A DNA stretch of 64,000 bases from Streptomyces sp. SS1-1 (GTDB lineage: Bacteria; Actinomycetota; Actinomycetes; Streptomycetales; Streptomycetaceae): assembly GCF_008973465.1 (NCBI RefSeq), contig NZ_WBXN01000004.1:3264501-3328500 (forward strand), written 5' to 3'. Position 1 is the first letter of the stretch; every line of letters begins with the position of its first letter. The notes beneath the pieces are model-generated. The model was not told the DNA's origin. It saw nothing but the letters and a program-made list of their open reading frames with translations, and searched no databases. A program made the position numbers and the translations under genes. This document shows, one piece after another, positions 26,356 through 35,534 of this stretch.

Positions 26356-27516
26356 ATGCACCGCATCACCGTCATCGGCGGCGGCTTCGCCGGGCTCACC
26401 GCGGCCATCACCGCCGCGGAGGCGGGCGCCGAGGTCACCGTGCACGAGGCCCACCACACCCTCGGCGGCCGGGCCCGCACCGCGGAGGGGCCGTACCGCA
26501 CGAACGAGGGACCGCACGCCCTGTACAAGGGCGGCCCGCACTGGGCGTGGCTCGCGCACCGGGACCTGATCGGCCCGCTCGCGCCGATCCCGCCGCTGGA
26601 GGCGGCCCGCTTCCGGCTGCGGTACCGGGGCGCGCTGCGCCGCACCCCGCCCCTCGCCCTGCTGAGGCTGCTGCGGCCGGGCGTGCCGCGGGCGCCCGTC
26701 GATCTGGACTTCCGGACCTGGGCGACCGGTGTCGCGGGCGAGGAGGCGGCGCGGGTGGCCGCGCACTACGCGGCGGTCGCGCTGTTCCACCACGACCCCG
26801 GCGCCCTGTCCGCCGCGTTCGTCCAGGAGCGGCTGCGCCGGGCCACCCGGCTGCCCCCGGAGGCGCACTACCCGCGGGGCGGCTGGGCGACCGTGATCGA
26901 CCGGATGGCGGCGCGGGCGTGGAACCTCGGGGTCCGGGTGGAGACGCTGTCCCGGATCGACACCCTGCCGACGGACACCCCGGTGGTCGTCGCCACCTCG
27001 CTGGCCGCCGCCCGGCGTCTGCTGCGGGACGACTCGCTGACCTGGCCCGGCGGCCGGACGGCCCTGATCGACCTCGCGCTGCGCGGCCGGCGCGGCGACG
27101 CGTTCGTCGTCTCCGACCTGGACGCGCCGGGCTGGCTGGAGCGGTTCACCGCCCAGGACCCGTCGCTCGCGCCGGCCGGCGAGCAGCTGATCCAGGGTCA
27201 GATCCCGCTCGCTCCGGGCGAGCCGCGCGCGGACGGCGCCGCCCGCGCCGAGCAGCTCCTCGACCTGGGTTTCCCGGGCTGGCGCGAGCGGGTCACCTGG
27301 CGCCGGGACGCCGTCGCGAGCGGCCGGACCGGTGCCGTGGACCCGCCCGGCACCAGCTGGCGGGACCGGCCGGCCGTGGACCGCGGCGACGGCGTCTATC
27401 TGGCGGGCGATCAGGTCGCCGCGCCCGGCGTGCTGTCCGAGGTGTCGTTCACCAGCGCGCTCACGGCGGTGTCCCTCGCCCTCGGCCGGCACGCCCTTGA
27501 CCTCAAGCGAGCTTGA
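26356..27516 (+). CDS. FAD-dependent oxidoreductase, phytoene desaturase/amine oxidase-like
   Basis: A 386-residue flavoprotein. 'ITVIGGGFAGLTAAITAAEA' at residues 4-23 is the dinucleotide-binding fold and 'GGRARTAEGPYRTNEGPHAL' the following segment typical of the NAD(P)/FAD oxidase superfamily; 'GVYLAGDQVAAPGVLSEVSF' near the C-terminus holds the second FAD motif. Substrate unknown. ATG 26356 follows a GAGGGAG ribosome site. A decayed fragment of a paralogue lies at 10171-10262. Its last codons overlap the SoxR box of the next operon. Confidence 0.9.
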   Translation: MHRITVIGGGFAGLTAAITAAEAGAEVTVHEAHHTLGGRARTAEGPYRTNEGPHALYKGGPHWAWLAHRDLIGPLAPIPPLEAARFRLRYRGALRRTPPLALLRLLRPGVPRAPVDLDFRTWATGVAGEEAARVAAHYAAVALFHHDPGALSAAFVQERLRRATRLPPEAHYPRGGWATVIDRMAARAWNLGVRVETLSRIDTLPTDTPVVVATSLAAARRLLRDDSLTWPGGRTALIDLALRGRRGDAFVVSDLDAPGWLERFTAQDPSLAPAGEQLIQGQIPLAPGEPRADGAARAEQLLDLGFPGWRERVTWRRDAVASGRTGAVDPPGTSWRDRPAVDRGDGVYLAGDQVAAPGVLSEVSFTSALTAVSLALGRHALDLKRA

Positions 27517-27518
27517 GG
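27501..27518 (+). promoter_or_regulatory. SoxR box
   Basis: CCTCAAGCGAGCTTGAGG is an 18-bp palindrome matching the SoxR operator CCTCAAGTTAACTTGAGG except in the four central bases. It overlaps a TTGACC -35-like element, as MerR-family activator sites do, 73 bases before the quinone oxidoreductase start. As I recall, SCO4266, the syntenic gene in S. coelicolor, is a SoxR target. Confidence 0.85.
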
Positions 27519-27591
27519 TCGGAGCATCGTCGCAGCGCCCGCCCGGCGGGACGCCCACAGGACCCGTACCCACAGCGATGGGGGACCCCCG

Positions 27592-28572
27592 ATGCACGCC
27601 ATCCGACTGCACGCCTTCGGCCCGGCCGAGAACCTCACCCACGAGGAGGTCGCCGATCCACGCCCGGCGCCCGGCCAGGTCCGGATCGCCGTCCGGGCCG
27701 CCGGCGTCCACCTCCTCGACACGGCCCTGCGCGAGGGCCTCCAGGGCCCGGCGCCCGAGCCGGCACGGCTGCCCACGATCCCCGGCCGGGAGGTCGCCGG
27801 CGTGGTGGAGTCGCTCGGCGAGGGCGTCGCCGCGCTCTGGCTCGGCAAGCGGGTCGTCGCCCACCTCGGCTTCGCGCCGGGCGGCTACGCGGAACTCGCC
27901 GTCACCGACGTCGAACGGGTCCACGAGATCCCCGGGAACCTGGACTTCGCGCAGGCCGTCGCCATGATCGGCACGGGCCGTACGGCGCTGGGGATCGTCC
28001 AGTTCGCCGCGTTCGGGCCGGACACGGTGGCCGTGGTCCCGGCCGCCGCCGGCGGTATCGGCACCCTCCTCGTGCAGTACGCGAAGAACGCCGGGGCCGT
28101 CGTCGTCGGCCTGGCCGGCGGACCGGAGAAGACCGCGCGGGTCCGGGACAACGGCGCCGACCTCGCCGTCGACTACACGGACCCCGGCTGGCCGGAGAAG
28201 GTGCGCGCCTTCCTCGGCGGACGGCCCGCGACCCTCGTCCTCGACGGCGTCGGCGGCGAGGTGGCCCGCGCGAGCGTGGACCTGCTCGGCCCCGGCGGCC
28301 GGCACCTGGTGTTCGGCTGGTCCGGCGAGGGCCTGCGCGGCGGTGGCCCGTACCTCGTCGAGGGCGTCTCCGAGCAGGTCCTGGGCCCCGTGATGCTGCG
28401 CCGGGCCGGCGGCCCCGACCCGATGCGGACCCTGGAGCTGCGCGCCCTCACCGAGGCCGCCGCGGGCCGTCTCGTCCCGGCCGTGCAGCGCTTCCCGCTC
28501 GCCGCCGCGGCGGACGCCCACCGCGCCCTGGAGACCCGCGCGACCACGGGGAAGGTGGTGCTGGAGCCATGA
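27592..28572 (+). CDS. quinone oxidoreductase-like zinc-free MDR protein (SoxR regulon)
   Basis: A 326-residue medium-chain dehydrogenase/reductase. 'IPGREVAGVVESLGEGV' near residue 63 and the NADPH-binding 'VPAAAGGIGTLLVQYAKNAG' near residue 149 mark the quinone oxidoreductase branch; the zinc-binding cysteines are absent. It should reduce quinones or similar redox-active compounds with NADPH. The upstream SoxR box implies induction by redox-cycling metabolites. It overlaps the MFS gene start (ATGA), so reductase and exporter form one operon. Confidence 0.93.
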   Translation: MHAIRLHAFGPAENLTHEEVADPRPAPGQVRIAVRAAGVHLLDTALREGLQGPAPEPARLPTIPGREVAGVVESLGEGVAALWLGKRVVAHLGFAPGGYAELAVTDVERVHEIPGNLDFAQAVAMIGTGRTALGIVQFAAFGPDTVAVVPAAAGGIGTLLVQYAKNAGAVVVGLAGGPEKTARVRDNGADLAVDYTDPGWPEKVRAFLGGRPATLVLDGVGGEVARASVDLLGPGGRHLVFGWSGEGLRGGGPYLVEGVSEQVLGPVMLRRAGGPDPMRTLELRALTEAAAGRLVPAVQRFPLAAAADAHRALETRATTGKVVLEP

Positions 28573-30137
28573 CCGCTCCCGAGCCACGACGGCCCGCCGC
28601 CCCAGATGCGATCCCTCCCGAACCATGGTCTTCTGGCCAGATGACAGTCACCCGAACGGGTGAAACAGCCCGGGAAGCAGACCCCCGTCGCTGGTGGGGT
28701 CTGGTGGTCATCGCGCTCGCGCAGCTCATGGTGGTCCTCGACGCGACCATCGTGAACATCGCCCTCCCCTCCGCCCAGGAGGACCTCGGCATCTCCGACG
28801 GCAACCGGCAGTGGGTCATCACGGCGTACACGCTGGCGTTCGGAGGGCTCCTGCTGCTCGGCGGCCGCATAGCCGACCTCGCGGGCCGAAAGCGCACCTT
28901 CGTCATCGGCCTGATCGGCTTCGCCGCCGCGTCCGCGCTGGGCGGCGCCGCCACCTCCTCCGGGATGCTGTTCGGCGCCCGCGCCCTCCAGGGCGTCTTC
29001 GCGGCCGTCCTCGCCCCGTCCGCCCTGTCGTTGCTGACCACGACGTTCACCGACCCCAAGGAGCGCGGGAAGGCGTTCGGCATCTACGGCGCCCTGGCCG
29101 GCAGCGGCAGCGCCATCGGGTTCATCGTCGGCGGCGTGCTCACCGAGTACCTGGACTGGCGCTGGTGCCTGTACGTCAACGTGCCGATCGCCGTGATCGC
29201 CGTGATCGGCGCCTTCGCCCTGCTCCACGACAGCCCCGTCCACGAGGGCGCCCGGCTCGACGTGCCCGGTGTGATCCTCGGCTGCGGCGGACTCGTCGCG
29301 ATCGTCTACGGCTTCGCCGAGGCCGAGCCGCGCGGCTGGACCGACCCGCTCGTGCTGGCCCTGTTCGCGGCGGGCGTCGTCCTGCTCGTGGCGTTCGTCG
29401 CCTGGCAGACCCGCGCCCCGGTCCCGCTGCTGCCGCTGCACATCGTCCGGGACCGCGACCGGGCCGGCTGCTTCCTGACCATGGCCCTGGCCGTCATCGG
29501 CCTGTTCGGCCTGTTCCTCTTCATGACCTACTACCTGCAGGTCATCCTCGGCTACAGCCCGGTGATGACCGGGCTCGCCTTCCTGCCCCTGACGGCCGCC
29601 ATCATCGTCGGCTCCACCCAGATCGCCGCCCGCCTCCTGGACCATGTGGCGCCCCGCCTGCTGATGGCCCCGGGCGCCCTGCTGGCCGCGATCGGCATGG
29701 TGCTGCTGACCCAGCTCACCGTCGACTCCTCGTACGCGCCCCACGTCCTGCCCGCCCTGATCCTCATGGGGCTCGGCATGGGCCTGGTCTTCATGCCGGT
29801 GTTCGCGACGGCGACGGCGGGCGTGGCACCGCAGGACTCCGGGGTGACGTCGGCGACGATCAACACCTCGCAGCAGGTGGGCGGTTCGATCGGCACGGCC
29901 CTGCTGAACACCGTCGCCACCACCAGCGCGACCGCCTACATCACCGCCCACCTGACCAACCCGGCCCGCCGCCGGCTGGTCACCCAGCAGGGCATCGTGC
30001 ACGGCTACACCGTCGCCATCTGGTGGGCCGCCGCCATCATGCTCCTGGCCGGCATCGTCGCCGCCGTGATGGTGACGGCCAAGCCCCCGGGCCGGGAGCC
30101 CTCGCGCCCGGCCCGCCAGGAGGAACCGGCGACCTGA
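28569..30137 (+). CDS. MFS drug transporter, DHA2/EmrB-QacA type
   Basis: A 522-residue transporter with about 14 membrane segments. 'LDATIVNIALPSAQEDLGIS' near residue 60 is motif D1 of the 14-TM family, 'LGGRIADLAGRKRTF' near residue 98 is motif A and 'GSGSAIGFIVGGVL' near residue 178 matches motif C of antiporters. It likely exports a hydrophobic or redox-active compound by proton exchange. The ATGA overlap with the MDR gene places it under SoxR. An in-frame ATG at 28641 is an alternative start. Confidence 0.93.
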   Translation: MTAPEPRRPAAPDAIPPEPWSSGQMTVTRTGETAREADPRRWWGLVVIALAQLMVVLDATIVNIALPSAQEDLGISDGNRQWVITAYTLAFGGLLLLGGRIADLAGRKRTFVIGLIGFAAASALGGAATSSGMLFGARALQGVFAAVLAPSALSLLTTTFTDPKERGKAFGIYGALAGSGSAIGFIVGGVLTEYLDWRWCLYVNVPIAVIAVIGAFALLHDSPVHEGARLDVPGVILGCGGLVAIVYGFAEAEPRGWTDPLVLALFAAGVVLLVAFVAWQTRAPVPLLPLHIVRDRDRAGCFLTMALAVIGLFGLFLFMTYYLQVILGYSPVMTGLAFLPLTAAIIVGSTQIAARLLDHVAPRLLMAPGALLAAIGMVLLTQLTVDSSYAPHVLPALILMGLGMGLVFMPVFATATAGVAPQDSGVTSATINTSQQVGGSIGTALLNTVATTSATAYITAHLTNPARRRLVTQQGIVHGYTVAIWWAAAIMLLAGIVAAVMVTAKPPGREPSRPARQEEPAT

Positions 30138-30149
30138 CCGGGGGCGGGG

Positions 30150-31556
30150 TCAGTGCCGCCCCGCCACCCGGTCCGCCAGCCGTGCCAGCCGGGACGATTC
30201 GGCGCTGCTCGTGCCCCGCTCCCTGCGGTCGGCGGCGCGGTAGGCGGCGTACAGGCCGTGGACGCCCAGCCAGCGCAGCGGCTCCGGCTCCCACTTGCGC
30301 ACCTTGTGCCCGGCCCAGGGCAGTTCGGTGAGGTCGGTCCTGCCGCCCTGCCCCGAGTCCTGCTGGACGAGGTCGCGCAGGGTGCGGGCCGCCAGGTTCG
30401 CGGTGGCCACACCGGAGCCGACGTACCCGCCCGCCCAGCCGAGCCCGGTCGACCGGTCCAGCGTCACCGTCGCGCACCAGTCGCGCGGCACACCCAGCAC
30501 CCCCGACCAGGCGTGCGCGATCCGCACCCCGGCCAGCGACGGGAAGAACCCGACGAGCACGTCCCGCAGCGCCTCGACGGTCTCCGGCCGGGTGCGCCCG
30601 TCGTCGTCCGTCCGCGACCCGAAGCGGTACGGCACACCCCGCCCGCCCAGCGCGATCCGCCCGTCGGCCGTGCGCTGCGCGTACATGTAGGCGTGCGCCA
30701 TGTCCCCGAGCGTCTCGCGGCCCTCCCAGCCGACCGACGCCCACTGCTCGTCGGTCAGCGGCTCGGTGGCGATCATCGAGGAGTTCATCGGCAGCCAGGT
30801 GCGCCGCTGGCCCTTCAGGCCCGCCGTGAACCCCTCGGTGCAGCGCAGCACATAGGGCGCGCGCACGGTGCCGTACGGGGTGACGGCGTGCTTCGGCCGG
30901 ATCTCGGTGACCGGCGTCAGCTCGTGGACGGTCACGCCCAGCGCCTCGACGGCCGCCGCGAGCGCCTTGACCAGCTTCACGGGCTGCACGCGCGCGCCGT
31001 GCGGCGTCCACGTCGACCCGACGGCGTCGGCCACCCGGATCCGCTCGGCCGTCTCGCGGGCGCCGTACAGCTCCCGGTCCTTCTCGCCGTACGACAGCTC
31101 GTGCTCGTGGAACGCCTTCAGCCGTGCCCACTGCGCGGGCGTGCGGGCGACCTCCAGAACGCCGCCCTTGTGGATGCCCGCGTCGAAGCCCTCCGCCTCG
31201 GCGACCCGGACGACCTCGTCGACGGTGTCGTTCATGGCCCGCTGGAGCCGTACGGCCGCCTCGTGCCCGTGCAGCTTCGCGTACCGGTCGCGGCCGGCGA
31301 CGCCGTTGTACAGCCAGCCGCCGTTGCGCCCGGACGCCCCGTACCCGCAGAAGCGCTGCTCCAGGACGGTGATCCGCAGAAAGGGGACGGCCTTCTTCAG
31401 GTAGTACGCGGTCCACAGCCCCGTGTAGCCGCCGCCCACGATCACCACGTCCGCCGAGGCGTCCCCGGCCAGCGGCTCACGCACCGCGGGCAGGCCGTCG
31501 TCGGCGTACCAGAAGGAGATGCCGCCGTTCACCGCACCACTGTCCGATCTGCTCAT
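30150..31556 (-). CDS. FAD-dependent amine oxidase, DAO/gamma-glutamylputrescine oxidase-like
   Basis: A 468-residue flavoprotein. 'ADVVIVGGGYTGLWTAYYLK' near residue 35 is the FAD site and 'GYGASGRNGGWLYNG' near residue 71 is the hallmark of the PuuB-like group. 'GWAGGYVGSGVATANLAART' near the C-terminus completes the cofactor site. It probably oxidises an amine or imino acid with H2O2 release. It converges on the MFS gene with a 12-base gap and is divergent from the kinase gene. Confidence 0.92.
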   Translation of the reverse strand: MSRSDSGAVNGGISFWYADDGLPAVREPLAGDASADVVIVGGGYTGLWTAYYLKKAVPFLRITVLEQRFCGYGASGRNGGWLYNGVAGRDRYAKLHGHEAAVRLQRAMNDTVDEVVRVAEAEGFDAGIHKGGVLEVARTPAQWARLKAFHEHELSYGEKDRELYGARETAERIRVADAVGSTWTPHGARVQPVKLVKALAAAVEALGVTVHELTPVTEIRPKHAVTPYGTVRAPYVLRCTEGFTAGLKGQRRTWLPMNSSMIATEPLTDEQWASVGWEGRETLGDMAHAYMYAQRTADGRIALGGRGVPYRFGSRTDDDGRTRPETVEALRDVLVGFFPSLAGVRIAHAWSGVLGVPRDWCATVTLDRSTGLGWAGGYVGSGVATANLAARTLRDLVQQDSGQGGRTDLTELPWAGHKVRKWEPEPLRWLGVHGLYAAYRAADRRERGTSSAESSRLARLADRVAGRH

Positions 31557-31609
31557 GCGAGGACGGTAATTCGCGGGAGCCGATTCCGGGAGCCCGATAG
31601 GGTCCCGGA

Positions 31610-32491
31610 ATGATCGAGGTCCCCGCGGAGCTCGCCGCGTCTCAGCAGGAGTACAACGGGGAGGCGGGCCGCGCCTTCGTCGCCGCGCTTCCCCGGCTCA
31701 CGGCCGGTTTCCTCGACCGCTGGGAGCTGACCGCCGACGGACGGCCGATGCACGGGGTCGCCGCGCTGGTCGTCCCGGTGACCCGGCGGGACGGCACCCC
31801 CGCCGTGCTGAAGCTGCAGCTCCTCGACCACGAGACGGAGGGCGAACCGGTCGCCCTGCGCCACTGGGACGGCGACGGCGCGGTCCGCCTCCTCGACCAC
31901 GACCCGGCCACCGGCACGATGCTCCTCGAACGCCTCGACCCCACCCGCCCCCTCGCCCGCCTGGACGCCCACGCGTCGGTGCTGGTCATCGCCGAGCTGC
32001 TGGCCCATCTGACGTCGTTCACGGCTCCCCCGGGCGTGCGCCGCCTCGGGGACATGGCGCACCGCATGCTGGAGCGCACCGCCCGCGCCCTGGAGCGGGT
32101 CACGGACCCGCGGGCCCGCCGTCTGCTGGCCGACTGCGCCGCCGCCGTACGGGAGGTCGCCGACGAGCCCGGCGACCGCCTGCTCCACTGGGACCTGCAC
32201 GAGGGGAACGTCCTCGCCTCCGCCCGCGCCCCCTGGCTGGCGATCGACCCCAAGCCGCTCGCCGGCGACCCCGGTTTCGAGCTGTGGCCCGCCCTCGACA
32301 ACCGCTTCGACGCCGACGACGTCGTGTGGCGCTTCGACGCCATGACCGACGTCCTCGGCCTGGACCGGGCCCGCGCGCGGGCGTGGACGTACGGCCGGCT
32401 GCTGCAGAACTGCCTGTGGGACCTCGAGGACGGCCGCCCTCTCGACGAGCACCTGTTCGAGATCGCCCGACGGCTGCGGGCGGCCGGTTAG
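31610..32491 (+). CDS. aminoglycoside/hydroxyurea phosphotransferase family protein
   Basis: A 293-residue kinase of the APH(6)/hydroxyurea-phosphotransferase group. 'AVLKLQLLDHETEGEPVALR' near residue 65 is the ATP-binding segment, 'LLHWDLHEGNVLASA' near residue 189 the catalytic loop with its Asp, and 'WLAIDPKPLAGDPGFELWP' near residue 206 the metal-binding Asp. Such proteins phosphorylate streptomycin-like substrates or small metabolites; resistance is possible but untested. It is followed after nine bases by a GNAT gene, likely cotranscribed. Confidence 0.9.
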   Translation: MIEVPAELAASQQEYNGEAGRAFVAALPRLTAGFLDRWELTADGRPMHGVAALVVPVTRRDGTPAVLKLQLLDHETEGEPVALRHWDGDGAVRLLDHDPATGTMLLERLDPTRPLARLDAHASVLVIAELLAHLTSFTAPPGVRRLGDMAHRMLERTARALERVTDPRARRLLADCAAAVREVADEPGDRLLHWDLHEGNVLASARAPWLAIDPKPLAGDPGFELWPALDNRFDADDVVWRFDAMTDVLGLDRARARAWTYGRLLQNCLWDLEDGRPLDEHLFEIARRLRAAG

Positions 32492-32500
32492 CCTCCGACC

Positions 32501-32989
32501 ATGATTCGCACCGCCACCCCCGCCGACGTCCCCGCCCTGCACACCCTGATCCGCGAGCTCGCCGCCTACGAGAAGGCCCCGCAGGAGGCCAGGGCGACCC
32601 CGGAGCAGCTGCACGAGGCCCTGTTCGGCGAGCGCCCCGCCGTGTACGCGCACATCGCGGCCGACGACGACACCGGCGAGACCGTCGGCTGCGCGCTGTG
32701 GTTCCTGAACTTCTCCACCTGGCGCGGAGTGCACGGCATCTACCTGGAGGACCTGTACGTCCGCCCCGCCGCCCGGGGCGCCGGGCACGGCAAGGCGCTG
32801 CTCACCGAGCTGGCCCGGCTGTGCGTGGAGCGCGGCTACCAGCGCCTGGAGTGGTCGGTCCTCGACTGGAACGCCCCGTCGATCGCCTTCTACGAGTCCC
32901 TGGGCGCCCGCCCGCAGGACGGCTGGACGGTGTACCGGCTGACGGATGACGCGCTGGCCGCGCTGGGCGGCGGCGCCGGGCGGCCCTGA
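32501..32989 (+). CDS. GNAT-family acetyltransferase, diamine/thialysine type
   Basis: A 162-residue acetyltransferase. 'YLEDLYVRPAARGAGHGKAL' near residue 82 is the acetyl-CoA-binding motif and 'LEWSVLDWNAPSIAFYESLG' near residue 120 the substrate-side motif. These and the 'FSTWRGVHGIYLED' lead-in are typical of the SSAT/thialysine acetyltransferase subgroup. It acts on an unknown amine and converges with the acyltransferase operon at one base distance. Confidence 0.9.
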   Translation: MIRTATPADVPALHTLIRELAAYEKAPQEARATPEQLHEALFGERPAVYAHIAADDDTGETVGCALWFLNFSTWRGVHGIYLEDLYVRPAARGAGHGKALLTELARLCVERGYQRLEWSVLDWNAPSIAFYESLGARPQDGWTVYRLTDDALAALGGGAGRP

Positions 32990-32990
32990 C

Positions 32991-34274
32991 TCACCGCGCC
33001 CGCACCTCGCGCGCCGGACGCGCGGCCGGTGCCTCGCAGGCCGCGACCGCCGCCAGTTCCCGGGCCACCGCACCGCCGAGCAGGTCGGCCTCGCCGTCCC
33101 GCAGATGGCTGACGACGGTGAGGGTGTAGGTGTCCGCGCAGTGCACCAGGCACAGGTTCGCGGTGCCCGGCGTCGCGAGCTGCGGCAGGGGCACGACCCT
33201 GGCCAGGGTGTTTCCGTGCAGCCGGCTCGGGTTGTCCCGCCACTTGAAGGCCGTGCACAGGCTGGTCGTCAGCTCGGGGCGGGCGAGGCGCCGGGCCATC
33301 ACCTCGGCCAGCCACGGCATGGCCCGCGCCGTGGCGAGCAGCGGCGGCAGGATCGCCCGGTGCGCGTCGCAGCGGTGGTCGAACGCGGCGACCTCCTCCT
33401 GGCAGGCGCGCAGCCGCGCCACCGGCGAGTCCAGGTCGACGGGGAGCGGGATGCGCAGCGCGGTGACGCCGTTGCCGAGGCGCTGCGCGTCGTGCCGGCC
33501 CCGCAGGTCGACGGGGACGGTCCCGAAGAACGGGGCGGGTCCCGCCGGCCAGGCACGCAGCGGGCCGTACCGGGCGCGCAGGGCGCCGGAGAAGCTGCTG
33601 AGCAGCAGTTCGTTGAGGGTGGCGCCCCGGCCGGCCTCGGGCTGGCGGCGGGCCGCGCGCATCACGGGCGCGTCGAGCCGCACCACGGCCACCGAGGGCG
33701 CGTACCGCTCCGCCGGGACGGCGGGCAGGGCGCGTCCCCGGGCGCCGATGACGCGCAGCTCCCGGCCGACGGTGGCGGGGCGGACGGGCCGCCGGCGGGG
33801 TGCGGCGCCCGGCGCGGGCGGGCGGGGCGGCACCGCGTCGTCCATCAGCAGCCGGAACAGCGTCTCCAGGGACCGCCCGTCGAGCAGGGCGTGATGGGCG
33901 AGCAGGACGACGGCACGCTCACCGTGCGCGGTGGCCCGCTCCGTCACCAGCAGCCGCCACAGCGGCCGGTCCTCGGGCAGTGGCCGGCTCACCGCGTCGG
34001 TCAGCAGTGTGTGCAGGTCCCGGTCGTCGGAGGCGATGTGCGCGGCGGGGTCGAACGGCCGGGCCGCCCAGCGGTGCCCGGAGAACGCGGCCGGTCCGGC
34101 GGGCGGGCGCAGGGCGAGGCTCATCCGCTCCAGGCCGCCCCATCGCTCGCGGATCCGGGCCCGCAGCCACGCCAGGTCGATCGGCGGCCCGTCGGCGGGG
34201 AACAGCCCCGCGATCCCGATGGTCCCGGGCATCCCGTTGCGCAGGTGCCCTTCCTCGATGGCCGTCAGCCTCAT
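32991..34274 (-). CDS. acyltransferase, wax ester synthase/condensation-like (HHxxxDG)
   Basis: A 427-residue protein of the chloramphenicol-acetyltransferase superfamily. 'RPLPEDRPLWRLLVTE' and the active-site 'LLAHHALLDGRSLETLF' (HHxxxDG) near residue 140 are as in bacterial wax ester/diacylglycerol acyltransferases; 'TVPVDLRGRHD' and 'TPGTANLCLVH' follow. It should move an acyl group from acyl-CoA or acyl-ACP to an alcohol or amine. ATG 34274 is preceded by AAGGGAGG. It is the last gene of a four-gene operon with a ketosynthase, an ACP and a paralogue at 35847 (similar in length and layout). Confidence 0.85.
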   Translation of the reverse strand: MRLTAIEEGHLRNGMPGTIGIAGLFPADGPPIDLAWLRARIRERWGGLERMSLALRPPAGPAAFSGHRWAARPFDPAAHIASDDRDLHTLLTDAVSRPLPEDRPLWRLLVTERATAHGERAVVLLAHHALLDGRSLETLFRLLMDDAVPPRPPAPGAAPRRRPVRPATVGRELRVIGARGRALPAVPAERYAPSVAVVRLDAPVMRAARRQPEAGRGATLNELLLSSFSGALRARYGPLRAWPAGPAPFFGTVPVDLRGRHDAQRLGNGVTALRIPLPVDLDSPVARLRACQEEVAAFDHRCDAHRAILPPLLATARAMPWLAEVMARRLARPELTTSLCTAFKWRDNPSRLHGNTLARVVPLPQLATPGTANLCLVHCADTYTLTVVSHLRDGEADLLGGAVARELAAVAACEAPAARPAREVRAR

Positions 34275-34325
34275 GCCCCGCCGCCTCCCTTCCGCGATTC
34301 CCCCTGTCATTGCCGCCGCCGGTGC

Positions 34326-35534
34326 TCACAGATGGGGCGAGTCGAGGACGACACAGGCGTTGTGGCCCCCGAAGGCGAAGCTGTTGCTGATCACCGGGCC
34401 GTCCGGGATCTTGCGCGGTTCGCCGACGACGACGTCCAGCTCGCAGCGCGGGTCGAGCCGGGTCAGATGGGCCGTGGGCGGTGCGATCCCCTCGCGCACG
34501 GACAGCGCGGTGATCACGGCCTCCAGCGCCCCGGCCAGCCCCAGTCCGTGCCCGGTCACCGCCTTCGGCGCGGTCACCGGCACCCGCCGCGGCCCGAACA
34601 GGGCGCTGACGGCCCGCGCCTCCGCCAGGTCGTTCAGCTCGGTGCCGGTGCCGTGCGCGTTGACATGGGTGACCGCGTCGGCGGTGGTCCCGGCGTCGGC
34701 CAGCGCCTGCTCCATGCAGGCCCGCGCTCCCGCCCCGTCCGGATGGGGCGCGGTGAGGTGGTAGGCGTCGGAGGTGCGCCCGTACCCGGTGAGCGTGGCG
34801 TACACGCGCGCGCCGCGCGCCCGGGCCAGGTCGAGCCGCTCCAGCACCAGGAAGGCGGCGCCCTCCGCGAGCACGAAGCCCTGCCGCTCCGCGTCGAACG
34901 GCCGTGACGCGGACGCCGGTTCGGCGCAGGACGTGACCATCGCGCCGGCCCGCCCGAAGGCCAGCGCGGTCGTCGGCGTCAGGGGGCTGTCGTGCCCTCC
35001 GGCGACCACGACGTCCGCGCAGCCCGACCGGATCATCTGCAGCGCCTCGCCCACGGCGTGCGTACCGGACGAGCAGGCGGTGGACACCGTGAGGCTGGGC
35101 CCGGTGACGTCGAGCTTGGCGGTGATCCAGTACGCGCCCGCGTTGTTCATCAGCCGGGGCGCGTAGAGCACGTCGGGCTGCCCGATGCCGTTCTCCTGGC
35201 TGATCACCCCGCCGTAGCCGGTGCCGGTGACCACCGCGCGCCGCCCGGACGGCACGTGCAGACCGCCGGCGTCCGTCACGGCGTCCAGGGCCGCGCACAC
35301 CGCCAGCTGCACCGAACGGTCCGTGCGCCGCACCTCCTTGGGCGCGAGGTACCCGGCCGCGTCGAAGCCGCTCATCGCCGACGCGGGATGCACGACGGTG
35401 CCCTCGGCGTCGAAGGAGTGCAGCGCGACCGCAGAACGGCCGTGCAGCAGGCTGTCCCACAGCTCGTCGGGGGTCGAGCCGGCCGCGCAGCGGACCCCGA
35501 GGCCGGTGACGGCGACGGCGGGGCGGCCGCTCAT
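34326..35534 (-). CDS. beta-ketoacyl-ACP synthase (KAS II type)
   Basis: A 402-residue thiolase-fold condensing enzyme. The catalytic triad is present: Cys in 'VSTACSSGTHAVGEAL' near residue 157, His in 'NAHGTGTELNDLAE' near residue 292 and His in 'AVTGHGLGLAGALEA' near residue 328; 'SNSFAFGGHNACVVL' closes the fold. It extends acyl chains with malonyl-ACP. It overlaps the ACP stop by four bases (ATGA). The gene is not part of the main fab operon: no malonyltransferase, FabH, reductase or thioesterase is nearby, so it must borrow these or make a short beta-keto acyl product. Confidence 0.93.
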   Translation of the reverse strand: MSGRPAVAVTGLGVRCAAGSTPDELWDSLLHGRSAVALHSFDAEGTVVHPASAMSGFDAAGYLAPKEVRRTDRSVQLAVCAALDAVTDAGGLHVPSGRRAVVTGTGYGGVISQENGIGQPDVLYAPRLMNNAGAYWITAKLDVTGPSLTVSTACSSGTHAVGEALQMIRSGCADVVVAGGHDSPLTPTTALAFGRAGAMVTSCAEPASASRPFDAERQGFVLAEGAAFLVLERLDLARARGARVYATLTGYGRTSDAYHLTAPHPDGAGARACMEQALADAGTTADAVTHVNAHGTGTELNDLAEARAVSALFGPRRVPVTAPKAVTGHGLGLAGALEAVITALSVREGIAPPTAHLTRLDPRCELDVVVGEPRKIPDGPVISNSFAFGGHNACVVLDSPHL

